From contig NZ_SPMX01000036.1 of the NCBI RefSeq assembly GCF_012940005.1, positions 1-64,000 of the forward strand: a stretch of 64,000 nt of DNA. The letters are read 5' to 3'. The stretch's first letter is position 1. Each line of letters starts with the position of its first letter. The translations under genes were made by a program, and so were the position numbers. The notes under the pieces were generated by a model. It made no database searches, was not told the origin of the DNA, and was given only the letters and a program-made list of their open reading frames with translations. This stretch comes from Candidatus Accumulibacter contiguus. Lineage in GTDB: Bacteria; Pseudomonadota; Gammaproteobacteria; Burkholderiales; Rhodocyclaceae. Below, piece by piece: positions 16,754 to 27,239 of this stretch.

Positions 16754-18663
16754 TCAGCATCGAAGGGCCGGATTATATCGCACCAGTCGCAAGTGGACAT
16801 TGATCGCGTGAGGCGCGTCGAAAAACGCTGACGCCATCAACCCCGGCTCCGGTCGGCCCGATGAGCGGATCAAAAAACGCGGGCATGCTTGCGTGTACCG
16901 TTTGCTGCCATTGCTGAATTCATATATCAGACAGGAAGATACAGGGCCTTTATCGTCATGAACTTCCCAGATGCTTATACCACCACCAGTCGAGAAAAGA
17001 ATCTCGCCGGCGACATACGAACGATCATCCAGATCAAACCATCTGTACTGATTATCCGCAAGATCGGACAAATCAAAAGAGACTGTCAGGCCATCGCCCT
17101 CCTTGGTGGTCATCCGCAACTCGGCCGAACCCGAATTCTTTCGCATATGGGTGCCAAACATGACGGCGATTCTTTTCAATGGAGATGGCTTTTCCTTTTG
17201 TATTTGATGCATGCTCAGTGTAATTGATACACCTCTTGCCAGGGGAGGAGTGGCACGCATTTCAAGCTTTGCCATCTGCGGCTGTTCGGCAAAGAGATAA
17301 TATCTGTCCAGCAACAAATTGCCTGTATTGAATAGGGAAAACAGGGAAAATGCGGCCAGCAGAGCGGGACCAACAGGTGACTCGCCCCCTGAACCGCAGT
17401 CCAGGGAATATGCAATCAGAAGAGCGGGAACGATGAAATAACGACCCTGAACACCATTAATGACGCTTGCCGGGTGTGCATTCCAGGTGACGAGAAGTGC
17501 AAGAAAAATCAGCAAGATTGAACAGAAAGCACAAATAACCAGGAGCAAGCTCACCAGCCATTCAGCCTCGATTCTTCTGAATGAGGTGGAAAAAATCGCC
17601 ACCAGAAAAAAACAGGGCGTACAGCCATGTGTAAATGTCATCCGGGAATCGTGCATCGAGCCAACCCAAAATACCGAAGAAGGATTGCACGTAAAATCTT
17701 GCGAGATCCGCACTGGTGAGTGTTGCAATTAAAACCCTGACAAAAGAGGAGGGATTCGCAAGATAATAAAACAGTATTCTTGAAACAGGCAGGCCGGCGG
17801 CGAATCTGTGATCGACCGTGCTTTTGAATGCAACGGCCAGCCACAGAACGACAAGGATCGCGGCAACACCACCTGCAATCAGGCTTTTGTGGCTCTTGGT
17901 AAAAAAAAAAGGTTCCAAATATCAGAAGTATCAATGGCAACAAATGTACCCGGCAGCCAACGACAAGGATCACACTGCCGGTCAATACGGGCAGGAGCCA
18001 GGGTCTTGCCTGCTTCTTTTCCACGGCTATCCGCATGAATACGGAAATGGCCAATATCGAGACGGCAGTGGACAGGCCATCCAGACTGGCTGACGAGAAC
18101 TGGAACAAACTCATCGGGATGACCAGAAGCGCAGCCACCAATGGAGACGGGGGATGAATCAGGAAGGCAATGGCAATGATTAGGGAGGCAAACACCAATA
18201 CGAAAAATCGCGCAAGCCTATAGGATTGCTCAACCGAAACACCAAGCATTTCTCCAATGATCAAACCGGTTGCCTGTGGTGCATAAATCAGTGGAAAATA
18301 ATAACCAGTACCCGGAGCTGGACTGAATTCCTTGGCTCCCGCCCATTGAATAGATTTTGCCTCATCGATCTCGTCAGCAGAGAGTTTTCTATCCGGATGA
18401 AACGGAACATTGCCATAGGAGCGCATGTAGGCCAACAAGCCGGTGTCGATCATGCCGCCCGATGAATTGCCCTCTGGCGAATCAAGAACGATCCGGCCCT
18501 GCGTCAATAAATAAGCGCGCTTGACATGATCAAACTCGTCCGGCGACTGAAATGGCGGGATGATTACGGATGACAGGAAACAGGCCAGAAATAATGCGAC
18601 GGGGAACAGCAGCCACCCTCCATGCGCAGGAACATTCGCAGAAACAGGAGAAGAGCATTTCAT
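16754..18663 (-). CDS. DUF2142 polytopic membrane protein, probable GT-C-type enzyme, two frameshifts
   Basis: About 635 residues when two +1 errors are removed (ten A at 17901-17910; seven A at 17606-17612). The early motif IIPPFQSPDEFDHVKRAYLL and the late VINGVQGRYFIVPALLIAYS are diagnostic of DUF2142, a family of many-pass membrane proteins in O-antigen/lipid-glycan modification loci. The acidic DE near residue 42, after the first membrane segment, matches GT-C glycosyltransferases that use polyprenyl-phosphate sugars. The last 210 residues are soluble and without a known fold. The start overlaps the stop of the small EmrE-like gene (ATGA). The role, transfer of a sugar on the periplasmic side, is inferred. 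Confidence 0.75.
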
Positions 18664-19001
18664 GCTCTCACCGCAATGATGATCCCCAGCATGATCAGTG
18701 CAACACCGATGAAATATTGTGCCTGGAATCGTTCACCGAAAACAAGGTGGCTACCGATCGGGACCAGAACGAATGCCAGTGCCATCAGCGGATATACACG
18801 CCCGAGTTCGACTTTCTGCAGAATCCATACCCAGGCGACGGATGTGATTCCATAAAGACACATCGCGGCAACAAGCGCGGTGGCTGCTTTGGGTGAAAAC
18901 AGGGAACTGCTTGCGCTCAATGCGGCAGCGCTAACCTTGAACAAGATCTGCCCGACCGCCAGAGCTACGACGCACAGGACGGCAATCGCATATACGGTCA
19001 T
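18660..19001 (-). CDS. EmrE-like small membrane protein (possible lipid-sugar flippase subunit)
   Basis: A 113-residue protein with four predicted membrane helices, resembling ArnE/EmrE-type members of the drug/metabolite transporter superfamily. The third helix carries VAWVWILQKVELGRVYPLMA, as in flippase subunits. In the context of a GtrB-type transferase and a DUF2142 protein it could move a polyprenyl-linked sugar across the membrane. Overlaps of 4 bases join it to both neighbours. Drug export is the alternative, but the locus argues against it. Confidence 0.75.
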   Translation of the reverse strand: MTVYAIAVLCVVALAVGQILFKVSAAALSASSSLFSPKAATALVAAMCLYGITSVAWVWILQKVELGRVYPLMALAFVLVPIGSHLVFGERFQAQYFIGVALIMLGIIIAVRA

Positions 19002-19708
19002 TGAGCGACCTCCTGATTATTGATGACTGCATGAAATGCAAAAAACAGATTCAAATCAATGGATGGGACAGGGAATGGCCACCATGCTTCCTTGGCATCT
19101 GGGAAATAGTGGCGCAAGAGCGCGACGAGATTATTGCATGGATTTACATGCTCCCTGGCCATGATATAGTCGTATGGAATTCCCTGTGCAAGCGCATTCC
19201 TGCGAGGTCCCAGATGCCTTCCCAGCCGCCAGGCCAGCCCCGGATCCGTGGGAATCAGAATCGACAGAACACCTCCGGGTTTGAGAACCCTGCGCCACTC
19301 TTTCAGTACGAGGTGGGGATGGTAGATATGCTCCAGGACATGCGTGGCCACCAGCCGGTCAAAAGTGTGCTCCGGATAATCCAGCTTGCTGCCTGTTTGA
19401 GCCACGAATCCCAATTTCCCCGCGTGCATTCCGGCAAGTTTATTCCTGGCAACTTCCAGTGTTTTCTGGTCCGGATCGGAAAGTATGTATTCATCAAATC
19501 CGTGACGTACGTAGGGAAGATGTTCGCCGGTACCTGCGCCAATTTCAATAATGCGACTAAAATTCGTGCACTCATTATATTCGTTTTCTACAAGCTTGTG
19601 ACTTGCCCGCATCACCGCAGACTGGAGCGGGCTCGAATAGTTTGCGTCATCATAAACTTCCGAAAATCTTTCCCTGTATTCGATCCATTCCTTATCCTCA
19701 CTTTGCAT
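18998..19708 (-). CDS. Class I SAM-dependent methyltransferase
   Basis: About 236 residues. Motif I RIIEIGAGTGEHLPYV, an acidic residue in ILSDPDQKTLE, motif IV TFDRLVATHVLEHIYHPHLV and LKPGGVLSILIPTDPGLAWR define the Rossmann-type methyltransferase. The C-terminus, with its many aromatic residues (HYFPDAKEAWWPFPVPSIDL), resembles enzymes that modify sugars or lipid-linked glycans. The ATG at 19708 lies 11 bases inside the upstream glycosyltransferase gene, and the 3' end overlaps the EmrE-like gene by 4 bases. The substrate is unknown. Confidence 0.8.
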   Translation of the reverse strand: MQSEDKEWIEYRERFSEVYDDANYSSPLQSAVMRASHKLVENEYNECTNFSRIIEIGAGTGEHLPYVRHGFDEYILSDPDQKTLEVARNKLAGMHAGKLGFVAQTGSKLDYPEHTFDRLVATHVLEHIYHPHLVLKEWRRVLKPGGVLSILIPTDPGLAWRLGRHLGPRRNALAQGIPYDYIMAREHVNPCNNLVALLRHYFPDAKEAWWPFPVPSIDLNLFFAFHAVINNQEVAQ

Positions 19709-20707
19709 CCTGTACTCCACTTGCCTTCGCATCCAGGTATCGATTTCTTTTTAGCAGGTGAAAGGGCTTGCTCGGAACCGACCGGATGTCGTAGCCCAGA
19801 AAAGCCAATACCAGTTGCAGCCCGACAATTACCGGCAGAGCCGAGAGCATTACTGTTCCTGCTGACGAAGGCTGACCCGAGCTTATGGAATTCATCCATT
19901 GACAGGAACCGAATATGCTTCCAAACAAGAACATGGCGACCCCGAGAGGAAGCTCGATCGATGCAATCGACATCCCTCTGAGATAATAGCTGTAAAAAAT
20001 TCTCTTGGCAAAATTACGGCAGTGCTTGACAAAAAAATTCTCCAATCACTCTGGATATCTGAAGATTGCTCACCTCCTCACCATATCTGGCCTTCATCGG
20101 AATGTCCACAACCACGGCACGCAGGATATTGAGCCGAAAAAGCATGTCGGTTTCGAAAAAAATAGCGACGGCTTATCTTGTTTAATGGCAGATGTCGAAG
20201 CACATCTCGATGGATCGCGGTGTAGCCATTGGTTGGATCAAACACATCCCAGTATCCGGAAGAAATCTTGGTCATGAAAGACAAGGTCGCGTTACCGAGC
20301 AAGCGGATTTTCGGCATTGCACCGATCTCTTCCAGGTCAAAAAAACGATTCCCCTTGGTGTAGTCCGCCTCACCCTCCAGAATGGGCGAAACAAAATCAG
20401 GAATCAGCGCCGGATCCATCTGGCCATCACCATCCAGCTTGACGATGACATCCATTTCATCAGCAATCGCCGCCCGGTAGCCCGTCATTACCGCGCCACC
20501 CACCCCTTGATTTTCACGGTGACGGATGACCATAATACGCGCATCATTACAATTCTTTTCTACAAGATCACCAGAACCATCGGGACAGCAATCATCAACC
20601 ACATAGATTCGGCTTACTTCTGGACCAATTGCCGCAATTACACCGAGTATGCCATGGATTACCTTGTAACTGGGTATCACCACTGCAACCTTGGGGTTTG
20701 TCTTCAT
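19698..20707 (-). CDS. GtrB/DPM-type GT2 glycosyltransferase with C-terminal membrane helices, two frameshifts
   Basis: About 335 residues after removal of two extra bases (runs of seven A at 20156-20162 and 20031-20037). N-terminal GT2 motifs: VAVVIPSYKV, IYVVDDCCPDGSGD, NQGVGGAVMTGYRAA and VKLDGDGQMDP. The corrected middle reads FETDMLFRLNILRAVVVDIP, and two hydrophobic segments follow (near ELPLGVAMFLFGSIFG and VMLSALPVIVGLQLVLAFLG). This is the GtrB/polyprenyl-phosphate glycosyltransferase plan: it loads a sugar onto undecaprenyl phosphate on the cytoplasmic side. It is first in a coupled set with the methyltransferase, EmrE-like protein and DUF2142 protein. Confidence 0.85.
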
Positions 20708-20752
20708 CGGTGATTTCCCCCCTATTCGTTCCGAGAAAGCTCCGTCGAAAGA

Positions 20753-21613
20753 CTACAACAGACCAATGTAGGCCCGAGTCAGAGGTTTTCCGTAAAACAG
20801 CGCCAGCATCCCCGCTACCGCCAGGTACGGGCCGAAGGGAATCGGTACGCTTCGGCCACGTTTGTTCACCACCATCAGGGTAATGCCGACCACGGCACCG
20901 AGCAGTGACGAAAGCAGAATGGTCAAGGGCAGCATCTGCCATCCGAGCCAGGCACCCAGCGCCGCAAGCAGCTTGAAATCACCGTAGCCCATACCCTCCT
21001 TGCCCGTCGTCAGTTTGAATGTCCAGTAAACCAGCCAGAGCGAGAGATAACCGGCGGCCGCGCCGATCACTGCCGATGGCAGGTCGACGAAGGTAGCAGA
21101 CAGATTGAACAGCAAGCCAGCCCAGAGCAAGGGCAAGGTAATCGAGTCCGGCAGCAACTGGGTATCCACATCGATACCGGTCAGCGCGAGCAGGCACCAG
21201 ATCAGCAGCATCGCACCTGCTGCAGCCCAGGCGTAGCCAAAATGAAACGCGGCAAATGCACACAACAGGCTGCTGGCTATCTCGACCAGCGGGTAACGCG
21301 GAGAGATCGGCGCATGGCAGGCTGAACAGCGACCGCGCAAGAACAACCAGCTCAGGACTGGAATATTCTCGATAACGGTAATTGCATGCCCACAGGCCGG
21401 GCAACGCGAGCGAGGCTTGAGCAGCGAGAGCGTTTCATTGTCGGCAGGCTTTTCGCCTCTGAGTTCTGCACAGTGGGTACGCCACTCGACCTCCATCATC
21501 TTGGGCAAACGATGAATGACGACGTTGAGAAAGCTGCCGACCAGCAGTCCGAGAACACCACAGAGGAAGATGAACAGGGTCGGCTCCAAATCGGAAGTCA
21601 ATGCGGACAGCAT
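20753..21613 (-). CDS. pilD: Type IV prepilin peptidase/N-methyltransferase
   Basis: A 286-residue inner-membrane aspartyl protease. Two CxxC pairs (RCPACGHAI and RCSACHAPIS) form the zinc-binding cytoplasmic loop of bifunctional enzymes. The catalytic aspartates are in LTGIDVDTQLLPDSITLPLL and GMGYGDFKLLAALGAW. It cleaves the leader of type IV pilins and methylates the new N-terminus. The ATG overlaps the pilC stop by 1 base. In many relatives coaE follows pilD; here glycosyltransferase genes follow instead. Confidence 0.95.
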   Translation of the reverse strand: MLSALTSDLEPTLFIFLCGVLGLLVGSFLNVVIHRLPKMMEVEWRTHCAELRGEKPADNETLSLLKPRSRCPACGHAITVIENIPVLSWLFLRGRCSACHAPISPRYPLVEIASSLLCAFAAFHFGYAWAAAGAMLLIWCLLALTGIDVDTQLLPDSITLPLLWAGLLFNLSATFVDLPSAVIGAAAGYLSLWLVYWTFKLTTGKEGMGYGDFKLLAALGAWLGWQMLPLTILLSSLLGAVVGITLMVVNKRGRSVPIPFGPYLAVAGMLALFYGKPLTRAYIGLL

Positions 21614-22852
21614 TATCCGACCACAGCGCCCAGTTTGAAGATCGGCAGATACATGGCGATCACCATACCGCCGATCAACACCCCCAGAACGACCATGATG
21701 ATGGGTTCCATGAGGCTGGACAGCGCCTCGACCGCGTCATCCACCTCTGCCTCGAAGAAATCGGCAACCTTGCCGAGCATGGAATCGAGGGCGCCGGATT
21801 CCTCGCCAATGGCCACCATCTGATTCACCATGTTCGGAAAGAGTTCGCTGCTCTGCATCGCTGCGGTGAGACTGGTGCCGATACTCACCTCGCTCTGGAT
21901 CTTCCTGGTCGCCACCTTGTAAACATAGTTTCCAGCAGCACCGCCGACCGAGTCGAGCGATTCGACCAAGGGGACGCCGGCCGCGAACATGGTGGCCAGC
22001 GTGCGTGTCCAGCGGGCGATGACCGACTTGCGAATGATGTCGCCAAAAACAGGTATGCGCAGAAACATGCGGTCGAAAGCGATCTGCATGACTTCCGATC
22101 GCTTCCAGGTATAAAAAAAAAGCATAGATCGAGCCGCCGATACCCCCAAAGATCGCCCACCACCAGGCAATGACAAAATCCGACATGGCGATCACCACCA
22201 GAGTTGGCGCCGGGAGGTCGGCACCGAAACTCTTGAAGACCTCCTTGAATGCGGGAATCACGAAGATCATGATCACCGCGGTAATAATGAAGGCGACGAG
22301 GATGATGGCCACCGGATAGAACAGAGCGGCCTTGATTTTCGCCTTGATGGCGATCATTTTTTCCTTGTAGGTGGCCAGACGATCCAGAAGGGTTTCGAGA
22401 ATACCCGCCTGTTCGCCGGCAGCCACCAGGTTGCAATACAAGTTGTCGAATTGTAGGGGATACTTCCGGAATGCTTGCGAAAGCGAACTGCCGGTTTCGA
22501 CATCCGACTTGATATCCAGCAGCAGCTTGCCAACCGCCGGATTATCGTGCCCCCGACCGACGATCTCGAAAGTCTGGAGCAGCGGCACGCCGGCTTTCAT
22601 CATCGTCGCCAATTGGCGGGTAAACAGCGTGATATCCTTTTCGGAAATCTGCCGTCCACCCTTGAAACGCTGCTTCGAAATCTTGCTGACCAGAATCCCC
22701 TGCCGCCGCAGCGTCGCCTGAACCACAGTCTGGCTGGAAGCACGTTGCTCTCCACGGACAACCTTTCCAAGCTTGTTCTTCCCCTCCCAGAGAAAAACAT
22801 ATTCCTTGACTTCCGACGCGATCTTCTTGGTGGATTTTGCTGCGGTCGCCAT
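21613..22852 (-). CDS. pilC: Type IV pilus inner-membrane platform protein PilC, frameshifted
   Basis: About 413 residues. Two GspF/PilC domains: the first carries FTRQLATMMKAGVPLLQTFE, the second, after correction, ARWTRTLATMFAAGVPLVES. Both are the family's repeated motif. Three membrane segments are visible, ending with GMVIAMYLPIFKLGAVVG. A +1 in a run of nine A (22113-22121) breaks the frame; eight A would give SIYAFFYTWKRSEVM. The ATG at 22852 has AGAGGT upstream. It binds the motor ATPase encoded before it. Confidence 0.93.
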
Positions 22853-22865
22853 GCTTACCTCTTTT

Positions 22866-24579
22866 TCAAGCGTTGGTGCTGCCGAGAACCTCATCAAGAG
22901 AGGTCAGCCCTTGCATGACCTTCAGCAAGCCGGAACGACGCAGATCATTGACACCTTCCCTTCGGGCCTGGGCCGCAATATCCAGTTCGGTTCCATTGGC
23001 CATGATGATGCGCTGAATTGCCTCGGTCACCGGCATCACCTCGTAGAGTCCGACGCGTCCCTTATAACCGCTTCCCTTGCAGCGTTCGCATTCTCCCGGG
23101 CCGTATAAGGTCCAGCTCCCATCAAGATCACTTTCCAGGAACCCGGCATTGAGCAGTGTCTCGATCGGCGCATCGAGAGGTTTCTTGCACGTACAGAGCC
23201 GACGAACCAGCCTTTGGGCAGTGATCAGCAGGATGCTCGCGGCCAGATTGAAAGTCGGAATACCCATGTTCATCAGGCGAGTCAGGGTTGCCGGCGCATC
23301 ATTGGTGTGCAGGGTCGACAGAACCATGTGCCCGGTTTGCGCTGCCTTGATCGCGATCTCTGCGGTTTCGATGTCACGGATTTCGCCGACCATGATGATG
23401 TCCGGATCCTGACGGAGAAAAGCCTTGAGGGCTATCGGAAAAGTCAGCCCGGCCTTGTCATCGACGTTCACCTGATTGACTCCCGGCAAGGGAATTTCGG
23501 CAGGGTCTTCAGCTGTCGAGATGTTGACCCCCGGTTTGTTCAGGATGTTCAGACAGGTGTACAGCGAGACCGTTTTCCCTGAACCCGTGGGACCGGTCAC
23601 CAGGATCATCCCGTAAGGGCGATGAATGGCGTCAAGCAACACCGCTCTCTGCTCGGGTTCATACCCCAGGGCATCAATCCCCATGGTGGCACTAGCCGGG
23701 TCGAGAATCCGCAAAACGATCTTCTCGCCGTACATCGTCGGCAGGGTACTGACACGGAAGTCGATCGATCGATTCTTCGAAAGTACCAGCCGCATGCGGC
23801 CGTCCTGGGGCACACGTTTTTTCGGCAATGTTCAGGCGCGAAATCACCTTGATACGGGAAGCAATCTTCTCCTTGATGACCAGTGGCGGCGCGGCCACTT
23901 CCCGCAAAATGCCGTCAGAGCGAAAGCGGATGCGATAGTTTTTCTCGTAGGGTTCAAAATGAATGTCTGATGCACCTTCATTGATAGCATCGAGCATCAT
24001 TTTTTGAATGAACCGGACGACCGGAGCGTCATCGACCTCAAGGTTTGCGACCTCTTCCTTCTCCTGGCTTTGCTCGTCGGTGAACTCGAGATTGATGTCC
24101 TCGTTACTTAAACCCTTCAGGGCTTCGTCGGCCGTTTCGGCTATCTTCGTGACCAGAGGAATGAGCTTGTTTTCCTCAACGATCACCGGGTCAACCGTCA
24201 ACCCGGTCTGAAAGCGTATCTCGTCCAGCGCACGCAGATTGGTCGGGTCCGCGATGGCAACCGCCAGGCGATTGCCGCGCTTGTGCAGTGGTACGACCTG
24301 GTGGGTCGCGATCAGCTTTCGGTCAATCGCATTTTTCTGGATGTTCGCGTCGTCGAAGGCAGACAGATCAAGCAGCGGAAAACCGAACTTGTCCGACGCA
24401 AAACGCGCCAATTCAAGGAAGGTCGCCTTCTTCGCGCCGACCAGCTGTTCGATTAACGAAGTCTTCTTGGCAGTGGCTTGCGCAAGCAGGGACTCTGCCT
24501 CGGCTTCCTTGATTCGGCCAGCTTGTACCAGCGCACGGGCAAGCCCGCTGAGCGGTGATTGTTGCGGATTGGCTGCCAT
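22866..24579 (-). CDS. pilB: Type IV pilus assembly ATPase PilB, frameshifted
   Basis: About 570 residues, the usual PilB length. The N-terminal MshE-like domain spans residues 1-150 and may bind cyclic di-GMP in relatives. The motor domain has Walker [16 protein letters not shown], the Asp box [12 protein letters not shown], Walker [11 protein letters not shown], the His box [16 protein letters not shown] and a four-Cys zinc site ([17 protein letters not shown]). One extra T in a run of six (23817-23822) breaks the frame; five would give [13 protein letters not shown]. It powers pilus extension. Confidence 0.95.
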
Positions 24580-24694
24580 TGTTCGCGATAGGACTCTACT
24601 ATGCTTGGTTAACCATCAGGTCCCGACCATACCGAGTTTGCCAACCTGATGATGCATTGGCTGAGCGTGTTTGTAAAGAAGGGAGTGTGCGTCC

Positions 24695-26986
24695 CTACTT
24701 GCTGGCTGCGTCCACCACGACCAGGGCGGTCATGTTCACCACCCGGCGAACGGTCGAGGTGGGCCCAAGCACATGTACTGGCCGTGCCGCTCCAAGCAGG
24801 ATCGGGCCGACAGCCATACCGTCACTGCCGGTCATTTTGAGCAGGTTGAAGGAGATGTTGGCAGCGTCCAGGTTTGGCATCACCAGTACGTTGGCCTCAC
24901 CGGTAAGTGGCGATTGTGGGTCAAATTGCTTGCGTATCTCCGCTGAGAGAGCGCTGTCACCGCGCATTTCTCCGTCAACTTCCAGATCAGGCGCCTTGGC
25001 ACGCACAATCGCCACAGCCTCGGCCACCTTGCGGGCTGAAGTGCTCCGCGACGATCCGAAGTTGGAATGCGACAGCATCGCCAGCTTGGGCCGGATCTTG
25101 AAACGGCGCACTTCTTCCACGGCCATGAAGGCGATTTCGGCCAGTTGCTCGGCATCAGGATTTTCGTTGACATGCGTGTCGCAGATGAACATGGCGCGAC
25201 CAGGCAGCAAGAGATGCGCCATTGCCGCCATCGTCTTGCAGCCCGGCGCTTTGCCGATGATCTCGTCAACGTGTCGCAGATGATGCAGAAAACGGCCGGT
25301 AAGGCCGCAGATCATTCCATCGGCGTAGCCGAGCTTGAGCAACATGGCGCCGATGATCGTGTTATCGCTGCGCAGGCGTGTCTTGGCAATGTCGATCGTC
25401 ACGCCCTGGCGCTTTCTGAGCTGATGATAGGCCGTCCAGCATTCCTTGTAGCGATGATCACTGTTCGGGTCGACGACCTCGAAATCTGTGCCTACCCGCA
25501 ATTTCGAGCCAATCCTTTCCAGTCGTGCCATGATGACATCGGGACGGCCAATCAATATGGGGCGTGTCAAGCCTTCATCGAGAATGATCTGCACGGCGCG
25601 CAACAGGCGTTCCTCCTCACCATCGGGATAGACGATGCGCGTCCTTCGTCCCCGCTTGGCGGCCGAGAACACTGCGCGCATGCCAACCCCGGTCTGGTAG
25701 ACGAACTCCTTGAGCTTTTCCCGGTAAGCGGCCATATCCGCAATTGGCCTGGTCGCAATACCGGAATCCATCGCCGCCTGCGCCACGGCCGGCGCGATGA
25801 TGGTGATCAGGCGCGGATCGAAGGGCTTGGGGATCAGGTATTCCGGACCGAACGAGAGTTCCTCACCGGGATAGGCCATCCCCACTTCGGCACTCACCTC
25901 TTCCTCGGCCATCGCCGCCAGGGCCCTGACACAGGCCATTTTCATCTGCTCATTGATGCGTGTTGCGCCCACATCGAGTGCGCCGCGGAAAATGAACGGG
26001 AAACACAGGACATTATTGACCTGGTTGGCATAGTCCGATCGACCGGTCGCCATGATCACGTCGGGACGAACCTCGCGGGCAAGCTCGGGCATGATTTCCG
26101 GCGTCGGGTTGGCCAGAGCGAAAACGATCGGCTGCTTGGCCATGCGGGCGAGCATCTCCGGTTCGAGTGCGCCCGCGGCAGAGAGTCCGAGGAAGACGTC
26201 GGCACCGTCGATCGCCTCGTAGAGCGTGCGGGCCTCGGTTTCGCGCGCATAGGCCGCTTTTGTCGGTTCCATGTCGGGGTCGCGGCCGGCGTAGATCACC
26301 CCTTTCGAGTCGCAAACGGTGATGTTCTCGTGCCGTACGCCCAGATCGCACCAGAGATTGAGGCAGGAGATCGCGGCAGCACCCGCTCCGGAGCAGACCA
26401 CTTTCACTTCGCCGATCGCCTTGCCGGTCACCTTGAGTGCGTTCAGGATCGCTGCCGATGAAATGATTGCCGTGCCGTGCTGGTCGTCGTGAAAGACCGG
26501 AATCGACATCCTCTCCTTGAGCTTGGCTTCGATGTAGAAGCACTCAGGGGCCTTGATGTCTTCGAGATTGATGCCCCCCAGCGTCGGCTCCATCGCAGCG
26601 ATCATGTCGATCAGCTTGTCCGGGTCGCTCTCGGCCAGTTCAATGTCAAAGACATCAATCCCGGCGAATTTCTTGAATAGACAACCCTTGCCCTCCATCA
26701 CCGGTTTGGCCGCCAGAGGACCGATATTCCCCAGGCCGAGCACGGCAGTACCATTGGTAATGACGCCCACCAGATTGGCTCGCGAGGTGTACCAGCTGAC
26801 CGCAGCCGGGTCATCAACGATGGCATGGCAGGCATAGGCAACACCTGGAGAATAGGCGAGTGCCAGGTCGAGCTGATTACTCAAGCCCTTGGTGGGCTGG
26901 ACGGCGATCTTGCCTGGAGTCGGATAGCGGTGATATTCGAGGGCAGCCTCGCAAAGATCAGCTTTTGGGGGATTATTCTTTTCCAT
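24695..26986 (-). CDS. maeB: NADP-dependent malic enzyme with phosphotransacetylase-like C-terminus
   Basis: About 763 residues, the normal size for bacterial MaeB. The N-terminal 420 residues form the malic enzyme ([51 protein letters not shown]). The remaining 330 residues match phosphate acetyltransferases and act as a regulatory domain that senses acetyl-CoA in relatives. It decarboxylates malate to pyruvate and supplies NADPH. ATG 26986 with AGGAGGCAAC is a strong start. It is divergent from the EF-G-like gene. Confidence 0.95.
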   Translation of the reverse strand: MEKNNPPKADLCEAALEYHRYPTPGKIAVQPTKGLSNQLDLALAYSPGVAYACHAIVDDPAAVSWYTSRANLVGVITNGTAVLGLGNIGPLAAKPVMEGKGCLFKKFAGIDVFDIELAESDPDKLIDMIAAMEPTLGGINLEDIKAPECFYIEAKLKERMSIPVFHDDQHGTAIISSAAILNALKVTGKAIGEVKVVCSGAGAAAISCLNLWCDLGVRHENITVCDSKGVIYAGRDPDMEPTKAAYARETEARTLYEAIDGADVFLGLSAAGALEPEMLARMAKQPIVFALANPTPEIMPELAREVRPDVIMATGRSDYANQVNNVLCFPFIFRGALDVGATRINEQMKMACVRALAAMAEEEVSAEVGMAYPGEELSFGPEYLIPKPFDPRLITIIAPAVAQAAMDSGIATRPIADMAAYREKLKEFVYQTGVGMRAVFSAAKRGRRTRIVYPDGEEERLLRAVQIILDEGLTRPILIGRPDVIMARLERIGSKLRVGTDFEVVDPNSDHRYKECWTAYHQLRKRQGVTIDIAKTRLRSDNTIIGAMLLKLGYADGMICGLTGRFLHHLRHVDEIIGKAPGCKTMAAMAHLLLPGRAMFICDTHVNENPDAEQLAEIAFMAVEEVRRFKIRPKLAMLSHSNFGSSRSTSARKVAEAVAIVRAKAPDLEVDGEMRGDSALSAEIRKQFDPQSPLTGEANVLVMPNLDAANISFNLLKMTGSDGMAVGPILLGAARPVHVLGPTSTVRRVVNMTALVVVDAASK

Positions 26987-27239
26987 GTTGCCTCCTGACA
27001 CGGTGTTCGTCGACGTAAAAGCCCGCTACTTTAGCCGACTCAACCGGAGAACACAAAACTGATGTGATCTGCAATGGCGATGTCGACCGGTTTTGTGCGC
27101 CAGAGTTCGGAAGCGACACCACGACGAGCAAGCGCTGCGGCTGTCGCGGGGGTAAAATGCTGAACGCACGCGCAGCCAACATACCATGGGGTTATTTCTG
27201 CAGCTGCGGCTTGCGTTCGACTTGAATGGGAGATGATGA

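Noticed and set aside
26987-27239. Small minus-strand frame upstream of maeB
   Set aside because: It runs through the maeB leader, has no ribosome site and no recognisable sequence; the space is better seen as the divergent promoter region.
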